From Carnobacterium viridans (GTDB lineage Bacteria; Bacillota; Bacilli; Lactobacillales; Carnobacteriaceae), in assembly GCF_900102725.1 (NCBI RefSeq), contig NZ_FNJW01000008.1:1364001-1428000 (forward strand): a stretch of DNA of 64,000 nucleotides, written 5' to 3'. The notes under the pieces were generated by a model. The model had not been told where the DNA came from, ran no database searches, and saw only the letters and a program-made list of their open reading frames with translations. Numbering within the stretch: position 1 is the stretch's first letter; each line of letters begins with the position of its first letter. A program made the position numbers and the translations under genes. This document shows positions 1 through 9,519 of the stretch, one piece after another.

Positions 1-1
1 A

Positions 2-2344
2 GAAGCATACCATACAGGAAACGATACATTGAATGCATTAAGTCAACGATTACAACAGGAACTTAAGGCGAAATTTTTGCAAGAAGATTTTACAGCTATC
101 CATGATTTTAGCAGACACGCATCTGGCAAGCATACCTACTCTGTGCGATCTTCAGCAAACGTTGAAGATGATGCCTCTGCCTCATTTGCTGGACAATTTT
201 CTACGCGTTTGTTTGTTGAAGTAGATGACTTAGTTGAGGCTGTAGAGGAAACTCTTTTGTCGTTGTACCAGCCCTCTGCATTGAGTTACTACTTTGAAAA
301 TGGCATCTCGTTAGAAGCAGTTAAATTATACGTCATTCTTCAAGACATGATTTCAGGAGATTTATCTGGGGTCTATTTTACCGCGAATCCTCAAGGGTTA
401 TTGAACGAACAGTTAATTGTTGTCGGCGTTGGCGTTGGTAGCGGGATCGTTGAAGATAAAGTAGATACAACGATGGTTACGATCCATTCGGATGATCAAT
501 TGTCTTACTTTGAAACTTCTGGTACTTCTCCAATCTTAACAGAAAAACAACAAGTCGAGTTAGAAGATATGGCGGAGAAAGTAACGGACATCTTTGGTCC
601 GCGAATGGATATTGAATTTACTTTTTTGAATGACCAACTGTACGTTTTACAGGCACGTCCTATTACAAAATTGCCTGCAGAACCGGTCACCATTTTAGAT
701 AATAGCAATATCGTGGAAAGTTATCCCGGAACAACGACTCCTTTGACATTCAGTTTCATTCAAGAAGCTTATGGGAGTATTTTTAGAGGTTTGGCCAAGC
801 GTATGCTGAAAAATGATACACAGACACTTCAATCATTTGAGCCTACTTTTCAAAATATGATTGCTCAAGTAAACAGCCGTGTATACTATCAAATCAATAA
901 TTGGTACAAATTACTTCATCTTCTGCCCTTTTCTAAGCAGATCATCCCTATTTGGCAAGATATGTTAGGTGTTCAAGCCACCGATATCTCTGCAATTACA
1001 GTAAAAATCAGTCGCTCAACTCGACTGAAAATCATGGGACGCATCATTAAGAGTTTCATCCAAGCGCCTCGTTCAATGAAACAACTCGATTCGGATTTTG
1101 AAGCGATTTCTGAACATTTCAATCAAACGTATACGCGAGAGGCTTCATTTGAAGAACTTCATCAATTATTTGAGCAGATCAAACGACAAGTATTGGAACA
1201 ATGGGATGTCACTTTGATCAATGATCTCTATGCGTTTGTTTATACTGGGCTGTTAAAAAAAGTCTGTCCGCCTGAAGAAGTTCAAGAGGCAATAGCCGGG
1301 ATAGAACAAATTGAAAGTATGAAACCAGTGTTTGAACTGAATAAAATCATTTATGCCATTCAGGAAGAACAACATAGCGACTATCGAAAAATAATTGAAA
1401 GCATTTCTTCGGAACTTGCAGCTGATTTTATTGAGACAGATTTGCATCCAATCACACAAGATATCCGACAGTTCATTCAACAATTTGGAGATCGAGCTCC
1501 AGAAGAATTAAAATTAGAGACGGCAACCTTTCGTAGTCATCCTTTTTCATTAATTCAACTGATCCAACAGCAATTGGAATTGCCGCAAACAGCTATACGT
1601 ACTGACTCTAAAGCAACGATAACAAACAAATCACGAAGTCCATTGGTGAATGGGCTGAAAAAACGCGCTATGACAGGGATCAAATACAGAGAAAGTTCTC
1701 GCTTGAATCGTACGCGCATTTATGGAATGATGCGACTCATCTTTATCACTATGGGCGAGCAGTTGGTAAAAGAAAATCGTCTTGAGCAATCAGAAGATGT
1801 ATTTTATTTAACGATGGCTGAATTATTCGATTTGGCTAGCCATAGAGATCTTTCAAATATGCAAACAGAGATACAAAAACGGAAACATAAACGGTCTGTA
1901 GATCAGAAATTACCTGCATTCAGCCGGCTGATCTATGCTGGAAGTATTTTCGAAAAATATCCACAAACGATCAATCAGCAGCAGATCGTCTCGACCAGCC
2001 AACAGGACTTCCAAGGAATCGGTTGTTCAAAAGGCGTGGTTCGAGGGCAAGTTTTAGTTGTCGAAGATATTCAAGCCGTTAATGTTCAGCAATCCTATAA
2101 TAGAATTATCGTCACAAAAATGACGGATCCGGGATGGGTGTATTTACTGACCCAAGCAAAAGGAATCATTGCGGAAAAAGGCTCGTTATTATCTCATACA
2201 GCAATCATCTCTCGCGAATTAGGTATTCCTTCTGTCGTCAATGTCCAACAAGCCACACAACAACTAACGACTGGAGAATGGATCGAAATAAATGGCCAGA
2301 CTGGTCTGATCAAACGTTTGGAGGATGAAAATGATTACTCATAG
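2..2344 (+). CDS. PEP synthase/rifampicin phosphotransferase-like dikinase, 5' end outside window
   Basis: The reading frame is open to the window edge, so the true start lies upstream; about 780 residues are visible. The N-terminal part is the end of a PEP/pyruvate-binding ATP-grasp domain (SVRSSANVEDD near the start, then LYVLQARPIT around residue 220). A long helical middle domain follows. The C-terminus is a swivelling phosphohistidine domain with GSLLSHTAIISRELGIPSVV. The protein stops there and lacks the C-terminal PEP/pyruvate TIM barrel of classical PpsA, an order resembling rifampicin phosphotransferases. These enzymes transfer the beta-phosphate of ATP through the histidine; the acceptor here is unknown. 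Its stop overlaps the next gene, so the two are probably cotranslated. Confidence 0.8.
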   Translation, partial: EAYHTGNDTLNALSQRLQQELKAKFLQEDFTAIHDFSRHASGKHTYSVRSSANVEDDASASFAGQFSTRLFVEVDDLVEAVEETLLSLYQPSALSYYFENGISLEAVKLYVILQDMISGDLSGVYFTANPQGLLNEQLIVVGVGVGSGIVEDKVDTTMVTIHSDDQLSYFETSGTSPILTEKQQVELEDMAEKVTDIFGPRMDIEFTFLNDQLYVLQARPITKLPAEPVTILDNSNIVESYPGTTTPLTFSFIQEAYGSIFRGLAKRMLKNDTQTLQSFEPTFQNMIAQVNSRVYYQINNWYKLLHLLPFSKQIIPIWQDMLGVQATDISAITVKISRSTRLKIMGRIIKSFIQAPRSMKQLDSDFEAISEHFNQTYTREASFEELHQLFEQIKRQVLEQWDVTLINDLYAFVYTGLLKKVCPPEEVQEAIAGIEQIESMKPVFELNKIIYAIQEEQHSDYRKIIESISSELAADFIETDLHPITQDIRQFIQQFGDRAPEELKLETATFRSHPFSLIQLIQQQLELPQTAIRTDSKATITNKSRSPLVNGLKKRAMTGIKYRESSRLNRTRIYGMMRLIFITMGEQLVKENRLEQSEDVFYLTMAELFDLASHRDLSNMQTEIQKRKHKRSVDQKLPAFSRLIYAGSIFEKYPQTINQQQIVSTSQQDFQGIGCSKGVVRGQVLVVEDIQAVNVQQSYNRIIVTKMTDPGWVYLLTQAKGIIAEKGSLLSHTAIISRELGIPSVVNVQQATQQLTTGEWIEINGQTGLIKRLEDENDYS

Positions 2345-3416
2345 TTCTTTAAAAATCATTCCAGTGGTTTCAGGTGAAAAATCAGAAGCCGATTTCCTGC
2401 AATTCCCACAACGGGTTTATAAAAAAGAGGAATTGATGCAATCCGTCTCAGAGGAACAAGCACAGATCAGTGGACAGCATCCGTTGAGTCCAACCTATAC
2501 TTTCCAAGCATTCAATGGTTACCAAGAGGGTCAAATGGTAATTCGCGGGGCTCTGATAAAACCACATCACTTGGAAGACTATTACTTAGGGTATTTTGAA
2601 GCAGTAGATGATGTAACCGTCATGATTCAGTTTATCCAAACACTGAGTGAAAAAGTACGAGACAAAAATGTGCAGCGCATCATTGGTCCTGTTCAAGGAA
2701 GTTTCTGGCTAGGCTATCGAATGAAAGTTAAAGGATTTGAACGAGCGCCATTTACGAGTGAACCGCACAATCCATCGTATTATCCGAAGTTATGGCAAGC
2801 GGCCGGTTTTAAAGAGGTCGAACACTACACGTCAAATTTTTATCGTTCGATTCCACCTCAATATGAATCAAAAAAACTAGCCAAACGTTATCAATTATTT
2901 GTGGAAAAAGGTTATCGTTTTGTTTCTCCTAAACCAGAAGATTGGCCAACCGTTTCGCTTGAAGTCTTTGAACTTTTAAGAGTACTCTACAAAGACTTTC
3001 CATTGTATCAAGAGGTTACAGCTGAACAGTTTAGTCAAATTTTTGCCGATTTAAAACAAGTGATCGATTTTTCTATGGTGAAGTTGGCCTACAAAGATCA
3101 GCAGCTTGTTGGCTTTTTGATTACTTTGCCGGATTATGGCAATTTGATTTATCAAAAAATGAATCTGCTAAATCTAGCGAAAATTATTTATAAAAAATGG
3201 CGTGCTAAACGTTATGTCATTCTGTATTTAGGTGTAGACTCTAAGCATCTGGGTTTGGGATTGGCGATGTCCTATCCGGTTTTCAAACAGGTAAAACAAC
3301 GCAAAGCAGAAGTAGTTGCTGCATTGATCCATGAAAATACGGTAACAAACCGATATGTGACAGAGATGCAGGAAGATTCTCATGCTTACAGCTTATGGAT
3401 GCTGGAATTGGAGTAA
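2331..3416 (+). CDS. GNAT-fold acyltransferase-like protein of unknown substrate
   Basis: A 361-residue protein encoded directly after, and overlapping by 14 bases, the dikinase-like gene. ATG 2331 is preferred over ATG 2325 because the GGAGG at 2320-2324 abuts the first but is six bases from the second. The C-terminal half (VDSKHLGLGLAMSYPVFKQV followed by IHENTVTNRYVTEM) has the look of the acetyl-CoA N-acyltransferase fold, and the whole resembles YghO-like hypothetical proteins. No signal peptide or membrane segment is seen. Coupling to a phosphotransferase suggests a shared small-molecule or lipid modification task, which is inference. Confidence 0.6.
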   Translation: MITHSSLKIIPVVSGEKSEADFLQFPQRVYKKEELMQSVSEEQAQISGQHPLSPTYTFQAFNGYQEGQMVIRGALIKPHHLEDYYLGYFEAVDDVTVMIQFIQTLSEKVRDKNVQRIIGPVQGSFWLGYRMKVKGFERAPFTSEPHNPSYYPKLWQAAGFKEVEHYTSNFYRSIPPQYESKKLAKRYQLFVEKGYRFVSPKPEDWPTVSLEVFELLRVLYKDFPLYQEVTAEQFSQIFADLKQVIDFSMVKLAYKDQQLVGFLITLPDYGNLIYQKMNLLNLAKIIYKKWRAKRYVILYLGVDSKHLGLGLAMSYPVFKQVKQRKAEVVAALIHENTVTNRYVTEMQEDSHAYSLWMLELE

Positions 3417-3485
3417 ACAAAGCTGGGGCGAAATTTAGAAAAATCAAACGATCTCACCAATCATATGATGTGCTTTACTGCATAA

Positions 3486-3517
3486 AAAGACCCCAAAAGC
3501 TAAGCTTTTGGGGTCTT
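3486..3517. terminator. Bidirectional terminator between convergent genes
   Basis: Near-perfect inverted repeat with 14-base arms (AGACCCCAAAAGCT and its complement) flanked by A-run and T-run, between the plus-strand GNAT gene and the minus-strand SDR gene. Confidence 0.9.
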
Positions 3518-3525
3518 TGGCTTAA

Positions 3526-4179
3526 TTATTTTAAATTACGGACAGCTTCTTCAACAGCTGTATTACCAGATAGAACTTCAAATTCTTGTTTGATTGTGTT
3601 GTCATTATGAAGTACCGAAATCAACGTTTGAGCTACATCTTGACGTGGAATCTCAGTAATATCTTGGCCCATACCGACTTTTATTTGATTGGTACCAGGT
3701 TCATCAACTAGTATACCAGGATGCACAATCGTCCAATCTAGATCTGTACGATTTTTTAACCATTCATCCGCATAATTTTTAGCGATGGTGTAAATTTGTA
3801 AATCCTGTTCTTGAGACATGGCTTCACGCCCTGTACGGAAGGTACTAACCATAACAAAACGTTTAACGCCAGCTTGTTCTGCAGCCGTCATTGCTTTAAT
3901 GGCTCCATCTAAGTCAATCAAAATGGTTTTGTCCAAACCACTTCCACCAGCTCCAGCACTGAAGATAACTGCATCGACATTTTTCATAGCGTCTGCCAAT
4001 TCATCTACTGAATTTTTAACAAGATCTAAGAGAACCGTTTCAATTCCTCGTTCTTCGAAGAAACTAACTTGTTCAGCCTTACGGATCATTGCGATTTCTT
4101 CAATAGCAGAATCCTCTTTAGTAAAATCTGCAAAATGACGAGCTACTTTCCCATTGCCACCTACAACTAGTACTTTCAT
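3526..4179 (-). CDS. Atypical SDR, NAD(P)H-binding oxidoreductase (YwnB/NmrA type)
   Basis: A 217-residue protein beginning with the dinucleotide-binding motif VVGGNGKVARH. It continues with DAVIFSAGAGG and VKRFVMVSTFRTG, both typical of atypical short-chain dehydrogenases that bind NAD(P)H, and YTIAKNYADEWL supplies the YxxxK-like pair. The length fits the family. It probably acts on a small redox substrate or as a redox sensor in the cytosol. It lies 55 bases downstream of an aldo/keto reductase on the same strand, so the two may be one transcript. The substrate is unknown. Confidence 0.8.
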   Translation of the reverse strand: MKVLVVGGNGKVARHFADFTKEDSAIEEIAMIRKAEQVSFFEERGIETVLLDLVKNSVDELADAMKNVDAVIFSAGAGGSGLDKTILIDLDGAIKAMTAAEQAGVKRFVMVSTFRTGREAMSQEQDLQIYTIAKNYADEWLKNRTDLDWTIVHPGILVDEPGTNQIKVGMGQDITEIPRQDVAQTLISVLHNDNTIKQEFEVLSGNTAVEEAVRNLK

Positions 4180-4234
4180 TTAAAAACTCCTCTCAATAAA
4201 TAATTCAGCTTACATTTAGTATAACGCATATCAC

Positions 4235-5107
4235 TTACTTTTTGTTGTATTGTGAACTAAACACAGGCATGACTTGATCGTCACCATAAGTTTCGATAAG
4301 CGGCAACTCATTTAACGTATTCATATCCACTTCAGAGATTGTAAAGTCGATATCGGCATTCGATTTCATATGATCCTTATTAGTCGTTTTAGGTAAAGCA
4401 ACTGTGTCTAATTGTAAGACATAGCGAATACTTAATTGAGCAGGTGAAGCCTTATACTTTTCAGCCATCTCTTTAACGACTGGATGATCAAGAATAGCTC
4501 CGTGAGCAATTGGTGAGTAAGCTTCGACAATGATGTCTTGGCTTTGACAATACTTAATGACATCGGTTGGAACATTCGTAATGTGTGCAAGAACTTGGTT
4601 TACCATTGGTTTGACTTTTCCGTTATTGATCAAGTTTTCCAAGTCTACTTGCTCAAAATTAGACACACCGATTGCGCGTAATTTGCCTGCTTCATATGCT
4701 TCTTCTAAGGCGCGCCATGCTTCCAAATTCCCTTCGAAGTAATGGTTGCCATCACGGAAATTTGCCCAAGGCTGCGGACTATGAATAATCATTAAGTCGA
4801 TATAATCCACATTTAAAAGTTCAAGTGATTTCTCAATTGCTTTGACCGCTTCCTCATAATTTTTGATATCGCCTTCGAGTTTCGTGGTGACAAAAATAGC
4901 TTCACGGTTAACACCTGACTCTTTAAGTCCACGGCCTACACCTTCTTCATTAAGGTAAGCTTCAGCTGTGTCAATATGACGGTAACCTGAATCAAGGGCA
5001 TCTTTTACAACTTGAACAACTGCTGCATTATCTATCATCCAAGTTCCTAAACCTAATTTAGGAATTTCAACTCCATTTGCTAATGTATACGTTTCGTTTA
5101 CTACCAT
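4235..5107 (-). CDS. Aldo/keto reductase
   Basis: A 290-residue (beta/alpha)8 reductase of the bacterial AKR5-like group. The catalytic tetrad is visible: Asp46 and Tyr51 in HIDTAEAY, Lys76 in TTKLEG and His109 in LMIIHSPQPW. The NADPH-binding end is represented by IRYVLQLDTVALPKT. It reduces aldehydes or ketones with NADPH in the cytosol; such genes are often annotated 2,5-diketogluconate reductase, but the substrate cannot be read from sequence. It starts at ATG 5107 behind a GAAGGAACTGAAA leader. It sits between the SDR and an acetyltransferase in a stress-type redox group. Confidence 0.88.
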   Translation of the reverse strand: MVVNETYTLANGVEIPKLGLGTWMIDNAAVVQVVKDALDSGYRHIDTAEAYLNEEGVGRGLKESGVNREAIFVTTKLEGDIKNYEEAVKAIEKSLELLNVDYIDLMIIHSPQPWANFRDGNHYFEGNLEAWRALEEAYEAGKLRAIGVSNFEQVDLENLINNGKVKPMVNQVLAHITNVPTDVIKYCQSQDIIVEAYSPIAHGAILDHPVVKEMAEKYKASPAQLSIRYVLQLDTVALPKTTNKDHMKSNADIDFTISEVDMNTLNELPLIETYGDDQVMPVFSSQYNKK

Positions 5108-5148
5108 TTTCAGTTCCTTCTTTCTATCTCTTTTTATTTTTCAACAGA

Positions 5149-5712
5149 TTAATGAAAGACGATTTCTTTAGTGATTTTCGCAGGTGTACCCGCAACAATC
5201 ACATTGTCTGGTACATCTTTAGTGACTGTAGCATCTGCTGCAACAATAACATTTTTACCAATTGTTACGCCAGGCAGAACAGTTGCATTTGCTCCGATCC
5301 AAGCATTCTTTTTAATTTGAATCGAATCCACGATGATTCCTCTTCTTTTTACTGGATCCACTAAATGGTTCACTGTGAGCAAACGCGCGCCAGGTCCAAT
5401 CAAGACCTCATCTTCGAGATAAATACCGCCTAAATCGACAAACGTGACGTTTTGATTGATAAAAATATTTTTCCCAAATGAAATGTGTTTTCCAAAATCT
5501 GTGTAAAAAGGCAACGATACAGTAACCGAAGAATCAATCGTTTCACCAGTGATTTGTTCAAGAGAAGTGCGTACCTCTGAAGGAGTATGGTAACCGGTAT
5601 TCAATTCCATGACTAATCTTTCGTTTCCTGCCTTCTGCTCATGTATTTCTTCAAAATAAGAGGATCCTTTCACTATTTCTTTCCTAATAATTCGGCTTAA
5701 TAAGTCTTTCAT
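5149..5712 (-). CDS. Maltose/galactoside-type O-acetyltransferase (left-handed beta-helix)
   Basis: A 187-residue protein of the Maa/LacA family. An N-terminal helical maltose-acetyltransferase domain spans about residues 1-55. It is followed by hexapeptide repeats (ISFGKNIFINQNVTFVDLG, then IKKNAWIGANATVLPGVTIG) and a C-terminal NVIVAGTPAKI signature. The catalytic histidine lies in LLTVNHLVDP. It transfers acetyl from acetyl-CoA to a sugar or similar hydroxyl. The start has an AGGTGGTGAAGAG leader. It is divergent from the broken LysR gene, whose product would have been its likely regulator. Confidence 0.85.
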   Translation of the reverse strand: MKDLLSRIIRKEIVKGSSYFEEIHEQKAGNERLVMELNTGYHTPSEVRTSLEQITGETIDSSVTVSLPFYTDFGKHISFGKNIFINQNVTFVDLGGIYLEDEVLIGPGARLLTVNHLVDPVKRRGIIVDSIQIKKNAWIGANATVLPGVTIGKNVIVAADATVTKDVPDNVIVAGTPAKITKEIVFH

Positions 5713-5836
5713 AGCTCTTCACCACCTATATCGTTATTTCTTGTTAAACCCATCATACTAAGATAAACTGAATCTGACTAATACTTATATAGCATACGCA
5801 GCTATGCTTTTTAACTATACATAGGAGGGATACATA

Positions 5837-6712
5837 TTGGATTTTCGTGTATTAAATTATTTTTTGACGGTGGCTCAAGAAAAAACAATTAGTAAAGCAG
5901 CAGAATCCTTACATTTGTCTCAACCGACCTTATCTAAGCAACTAAAAGAACTGGAAGAAGAATTAGGCGTTCGATTATTTACTCGCGGAAACCGCGAAAT
6001 CACCTTAACTGAAGATGGACACTATTTGGTGAACCGTGGTAAAGAGATCCTTTCATTAGTCGACACCACAATGACAAACTTATCGAGTAAAGAAACGATC
6101 AGCGGGAAAATCGTTATTGGCGGTGGCGAAACCAAAGCCATGCAATTTATAGCTGAAAGTGTACGTGTCTTAACTGAAGAATATCCTGATGTAAAAATCC
6201 ATTTATATAGTGGAAATGCAGACGATGTTTCTGAGAAATTGGACAAAGGGATCTTGGATTTTGGGATCGTCATCGATCCAGTAGAAAAGAAAAAATACGA
6301 TTACTTAAGACTGCCTAGAACCGATCAATGAGGTATTTTATTCTACAAAGACCATCCTTATGCAAAAAAAGAAGCTATCTTACCTGAAGATCTAAAGTCT
6401 CTTTCGCTCTTTGTTTCAAGCCAATCTTTAGTTGATGATCAAATCGGTGAATGGCTAGGGAAAAATCTCGACAGTCAACAAATCATCGGCACCTATAACC
6501 TTTTGTATAATGCCTCGATCATGATAAAAGAAGGTATAGGTTGCGCACTATGTATTGATGGGATCATAAACACTCAAGGAACAGATTTAACATTTGTTCC
6601 ACTAAAACCCAATTTGGAGGCTAGCTTAAATATAATATGGAAAAAGAATGCTATTCTTTCAAAAGCAGCAGCTGTATTCATAAAAACGGTTCAAACTTCT
6701 ATCCATTTGTAG
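5837..6712 (+). pseudogene. LysR-family regulator interrupted by a single in-frame TGA
   Basis: A TTG start at 5837 with the ribosome-binding site AGGAGGG opens a 292-codon frame. It encodes an N-terminal winged helix (AAESLHLSQPTLSKQLKELE) and a substrate-binding domain. TGA at 6329-6331 interrupts it after LPRTDQ, and the frame then continues with GILFYKDHPYAKK to a TAG at 6712. In LysR proteins this position is commonly tryptophan (TDxWG), so TGG to TGA is the simplest explanation. Nothing else is disrupted. The truncated 164-residue product would keep DNA binding but lose most of the effector domain. It is divergent from the acetyltransferase and precedes a YdeI-family gene. Confidence 0.88.
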
Positions 6713-6774
6713 CAGCCTTTCAATACTATCGTCATTCTATTACCCATTCCTAATTAGAAAGGATCTATTCAAAA

Positions 6775-7344
6775 ATGGAAATCGAAAATGCGCTTACTAT
6801 TACGAACAGACAAGACTTAAGAAATTGGCTTGCGGTACACTCATCTACAGAAAGCTTTTGTTGGGTAGTTATCAATAAGACTGAAACCTCAGAAGTTGTT
6901 CAGTATCTAGACATCGTTGAAGAAGCTTTATGTTTTGGTTGGATCGATGGCATCAAGAAAAAAATCTCCGAGAAGGAATCTGCTCAACGAATTTCTCCAA
7001 GAAGGAAAAAAAGCAACTGGACAGAATTAAATAAAGAGCGTGTAAGAAGATTAGAAAAACTGGGTTTAATGACAGAAGCAGGCTTGAAAGTTCTTCCGGA
7101 TATGCGTCCTGAATCATTTATCATCGATCAAGTGATTGAAACTCGTTTAAAAGAAGATGACCAAGTTTATCAGAATTTTATTAGCTTCCCTGAACTCTAC
7201 AGAAGAATCAGAATTGATAACATACAAGCTTATAAAAATGATCCAGAACTTTTTAATAGACGATTGGATAAATTTATTGAAAGTACCAGAGCAAATAAAC
7301 TTTATGGTCAGTGGCATGACAATGGTCGGCTGCTCAATTATTGA
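6775..7344 (+). CDS. YdeI/OmpD-associated family protein
   Basis: A 189-residue protein with the family core SFCWVVINKTE, then EEALCFGWIDG and the RISPRRKKSNWTELNKERV segment. The C-terminal helix carries RRLDKFIESTRANKLYG. The family is linked in the literature to bacteriocin or peptide protection, but its biochemical function is not established. It is cytosolic, with no signal peptide. It begins 60 bases after the broken LysR gene and ends at a strong terminator. A degraded second copy of its 5' part lies at about 9852-9972. Confidence 0.8.
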   Translation: MEIENALTITNRQDLRNWLAVHSSTESFCWVVINKTETSEVVQYLDIVEEALCFGWIDGIKKKISEKESAQRISPRRKKSNWTELNKERVRRLEKLGLMTEAGLKVLPDMRPESFIIDQVIETRLKEDDQVYQNFISFPELYRRIRIDNIQAYKNDPELFNRRLDKFIESTRANKLYGQWHDNGRLLNY

Positions 7345-7351
7345 TAAAATA

Positions 7352-7386
7352 AAAAAACGCAGACAATAAAATTATCTGCGTTTTTT
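7352..7386. terminator. Bidirectional terminator
   Basis: Stem ACGCAGA/TCTGCGT with flanking A6 and T6 runs, between the plus-strand YdeI-family gene and the minus-strand serA. Confidence 0.88.
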
Positions 7387-7428
7387 AGATAATTGCCATT
7401 TTTATGTTTAACGAACAGATAAACAGTG

Positions 7429-8580
7429 TTAACTTGGTTTGGATAATATACGTACTCGTTTAACAGAAGGAATATCCTGAATTTTTTTTGCAACAGGTTC
7501 TATTCGGTCAAAACTTTCTTCTAAATCAATCAGCATATAGTCGTATCCATCTTTTCCATTACTGGTCATGTTTCCAATTTTAAGGTTTTCTTGGTCCAAA
7601 TAGTTCATGATTTTGGACCATGCTTTTCTAGTTTTTTGATAAAAAATGGTAAGACGGTATGGGGACTGAAACACAAGACGAGTAGCTGGAAAGTTGACAG
7701 ATTCTCTAACCGTTCCAAATAATAAAAAATTACGCAATGCTCTTACAGCGAGTCGGTCTCCACCCTTTAGAGCTTCCTGAGTAGTTCCACCAATATGGGG
7801 AAGCATTAAAATATTCGGGTGTCCAAGGTATTCTTCTTGAGGAAAATCAGTAATGTAACCGGCTATGGTTTCATCCTGTAGGACCTTCAATAGTCCTGTA
7901 CTGTTCACAATCGGGTCACGTCCAAAATTAAGCAAATAGGCTCCTTTTTTCATTTGACTCAATTTTTCTCCCGTTAGTAGATCTTTGGTTTCATTAGTCA
8001 ACGGCAGAACAACGACAACAAAATCTGAAAAGCGAAGCAATTCATCTAACTCCACTTGGTTTACATAATCAATATCATGATCCCGTCTAGCGTAGCCCAA
8101 TACTTCCATTCCTAAATCATAACAGCTTCTAGCAATTTGGGTGCCGATAGCCCCCATTCCTAGTAAGCCAATTGTTTTTCCTTGAAGTTCTTGCCCAACA
8201 TAGTCTGAGCGTTTGGATTCTGCTTGTCCAAGTATATCCGGACCTTTAAGTGTGCGAACCATTTCCGCTGCTGTCGCAACAGGACGTACCGTTAAAAAGA
8301 GGCAAGCCAAAACCAATTCTTTAACTGCATTTGCATTGACCCCTGGCGTGTTCAAAACAGCTGTTCCATTTTCAGTAGCAGCTTCTAGATTGATTGTATT
8401 GACACCGACACCTGATCGAGAAATAACCAATAGTTCTTCTGTGATCGCTTCATCAGGAACGTTGGAACTTCGAACTAAGATTCCTTCAGTCTCTTTCTCT
8501 TGGCTAATTTCAAAGTTTGGTTGCTGCAATCTAGCGATAAGTCCATCAGGAATTGAATCAATCAGTCGTAACTTATACAT
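7429..8580 (-). CDS. serA: D-3-phosphoglycerate dehydrogenase
   Basis: Reading from ATG 8580 (GGGGCAGAGCTAT just upstream) gives 383 residues; the longer open frame back to 8748 adds low-complexity residues unlike the family. The NAD-binding signature is GLLGMGAIGTQIA. The catalytic arginine, glutamate and histidine are in NFGRDP, TDFPQEE and LPHIGGTT. A C-terminal ACT-like serine-sensing segment follows (YDYMLIDLEES). The TDFP variant is usual in lactic acid bacteria. It oxidises 3-phosphoglycerate in serine biosynthesis. No serC or serB is adjacent, so the pathway genes are split. It is divergent from the next acetyltransferase. Confidence 0.88.
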   Translation of the reverse strand: MYKLRLIDSIPDGLIARLQQPNFEISQEKETEGILVRSSNVPDEAITEELLVISRSGVGVNTINLEAATENGTAVLNTPGVNANAVKELVLACLFLTVRPVATAAEMVRTLKGPDILGQAESKRSDYVGQELQGKTIGLLGMGAIGTQIARSCYDLGMEVLGYARRDHDIDYVNQVELDELLRFSDFVVVVLPLTNETKDLLTGEKLSQMKKGAYLLNFGRDPIVNSTGLLKVLQDETIAGYITDFPQEEYLGHPNILMLPHIGGTTQEALKGGDRLAVRALRNFLLFGTVRESVNFPATRLVFQSPYRLTIFYQKTRKAWSKIMNYLDQENLKIGNMTSNGKDGYDYMLIDLEESFDRIEPVAKKIQDIPSVKRVRILSKPS

Positions 8581-8704
8581 ATAGCTCTGCCCCGTTTCTT
8601 CTACTGTCTCGTTCTCGTAGTCATGCAATGAATCATATTTTGAATTGTTGCTTTTTATTTTATCATTCGATACACTAAAAGAAAAGATGGAGAGGTTTGA
8701 GGCT

Positions 8705-9331
8705 ATGCATATTGAACCAACAAAACTATACCCAGATCGTCCTGTCATTGGAAAAGACAGTCAAATCAAAGACACCCTCTTTGGTGAATATAACGAAATT
8801 GGCAAACAAAATGCGGTTGATCACTCAGAATTCGGCAGCTATACGTATATTGGAGATTATTGCTTCATCCAAAATTCAAAATTAGGCCGTTTTAACAGTA
8901 TTGCCGATATGGTTCGAATTGGTCCCACAAATCATCCTTATGAACGTCCTTCTCAACATATATTTGCCTACAATGGTAGCGGCTATGGTTTCCCTGAAAA
9001 TGATACAGATTTCTTGGGAAAAAGACGGGAGAACTATACAACTATTGGTAATGATGTCTGGATCGGCCATGGCGTGATCATTCAGTCTGGTGTTACTGTG
9101 GGAGATGGAGTGGTCATTGGAAGCGGCGCTGTCGTGACTAAAGATATACCACCCTATACTATTGTTGGGGGAGTACCGGCAAAACACATAAAAGATCGTT
9201 TTCCAGAAGCTATCAAAGAAAAACTTGCTCAAATTGCATGGTGGAATTGGACCCGTCAAGAATTAGAAGAACGCTATGAAGAGTTAAAATTGCCTATTGA
9301 ACTGTTTGTTGAAAAATGGTCAAAAGAATAA
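8705..9331 (+). CDS. CatB/DapH-like hexapeptide acetyltransferase
   Basis: A 208-residue protein starting at ATG 8705 behind GGAGAGG nine bases upstream; the in-frame TTG at 8645 has no ribosome-binding site. It shows left-handed beta-helix repeats (LGRFNSIADMVRIGP, then YTTIGNDVWIGHGVIIQSGV). The histidine-containing loop is GPTNHPYERPS and the end is PPYTIVGGVPAKHI. The family includes xenobiotic and phosphonate-linked acetyltransferases that use acetyl-CoA; the acceptor is unknown. It is divergent from serA with a shared intergenic promoter region and is followed by its own terminator. Confidence 0.8.
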   Translation: MHIEPTKLYPDRPVIGKDSQIKDTLFGEYNEIGKQNAVDHSEFGSYTYIGDYCFIQNSKLGRFNSIADMVRIGPTNHPYERPSQHIFAYNGSGYGFPENDTDFLGKRRENYTTIGNDVWIGHGVIIQSGVTVGDGVVIGSGAVVTKDIPPYTIVGGVPAKHIKDRFPEAIKEKLAQIAWWNWTRQELEERYEELKLPIELFVEKWSKE

Positions 9332-9417
9332 AGATACCCTTTTAATTAGTTGATACAAAATAAGTTAATGTCTTATTTAAGATGAAGAAGATCACTCAAA
9401 CCTATTTTTATAAAAAA

Positions 9418-9442
9418 AAGCGTGAGCCAGCTGCTCACGCTT
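9418..9442. terminator. Rho-independent terminator
   Basis: Stem AAGCGTGAGC/GCTCACGCTT with loop CAGCT and flanking A8 and T5 runs, downstream of the CatB-like acetyltransferase. Confidence 0.9.
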
Positions 9443-9519
9443 TTTAAATTTACTGAAATTTTTGACTCCTCCTATTTTATACATAGTATTCGACAAGGAG
9501 TTTTTTTTATTGCTATTTG

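Noticed and set aside
8581..8748. N-terminal extension of SerA by 56 residues
   Set aside because: The extension is low-complexity, overlaps the divergent promoter and acetyltransferase start, and does not match the family N-terminus, which begins at ATG 8580.
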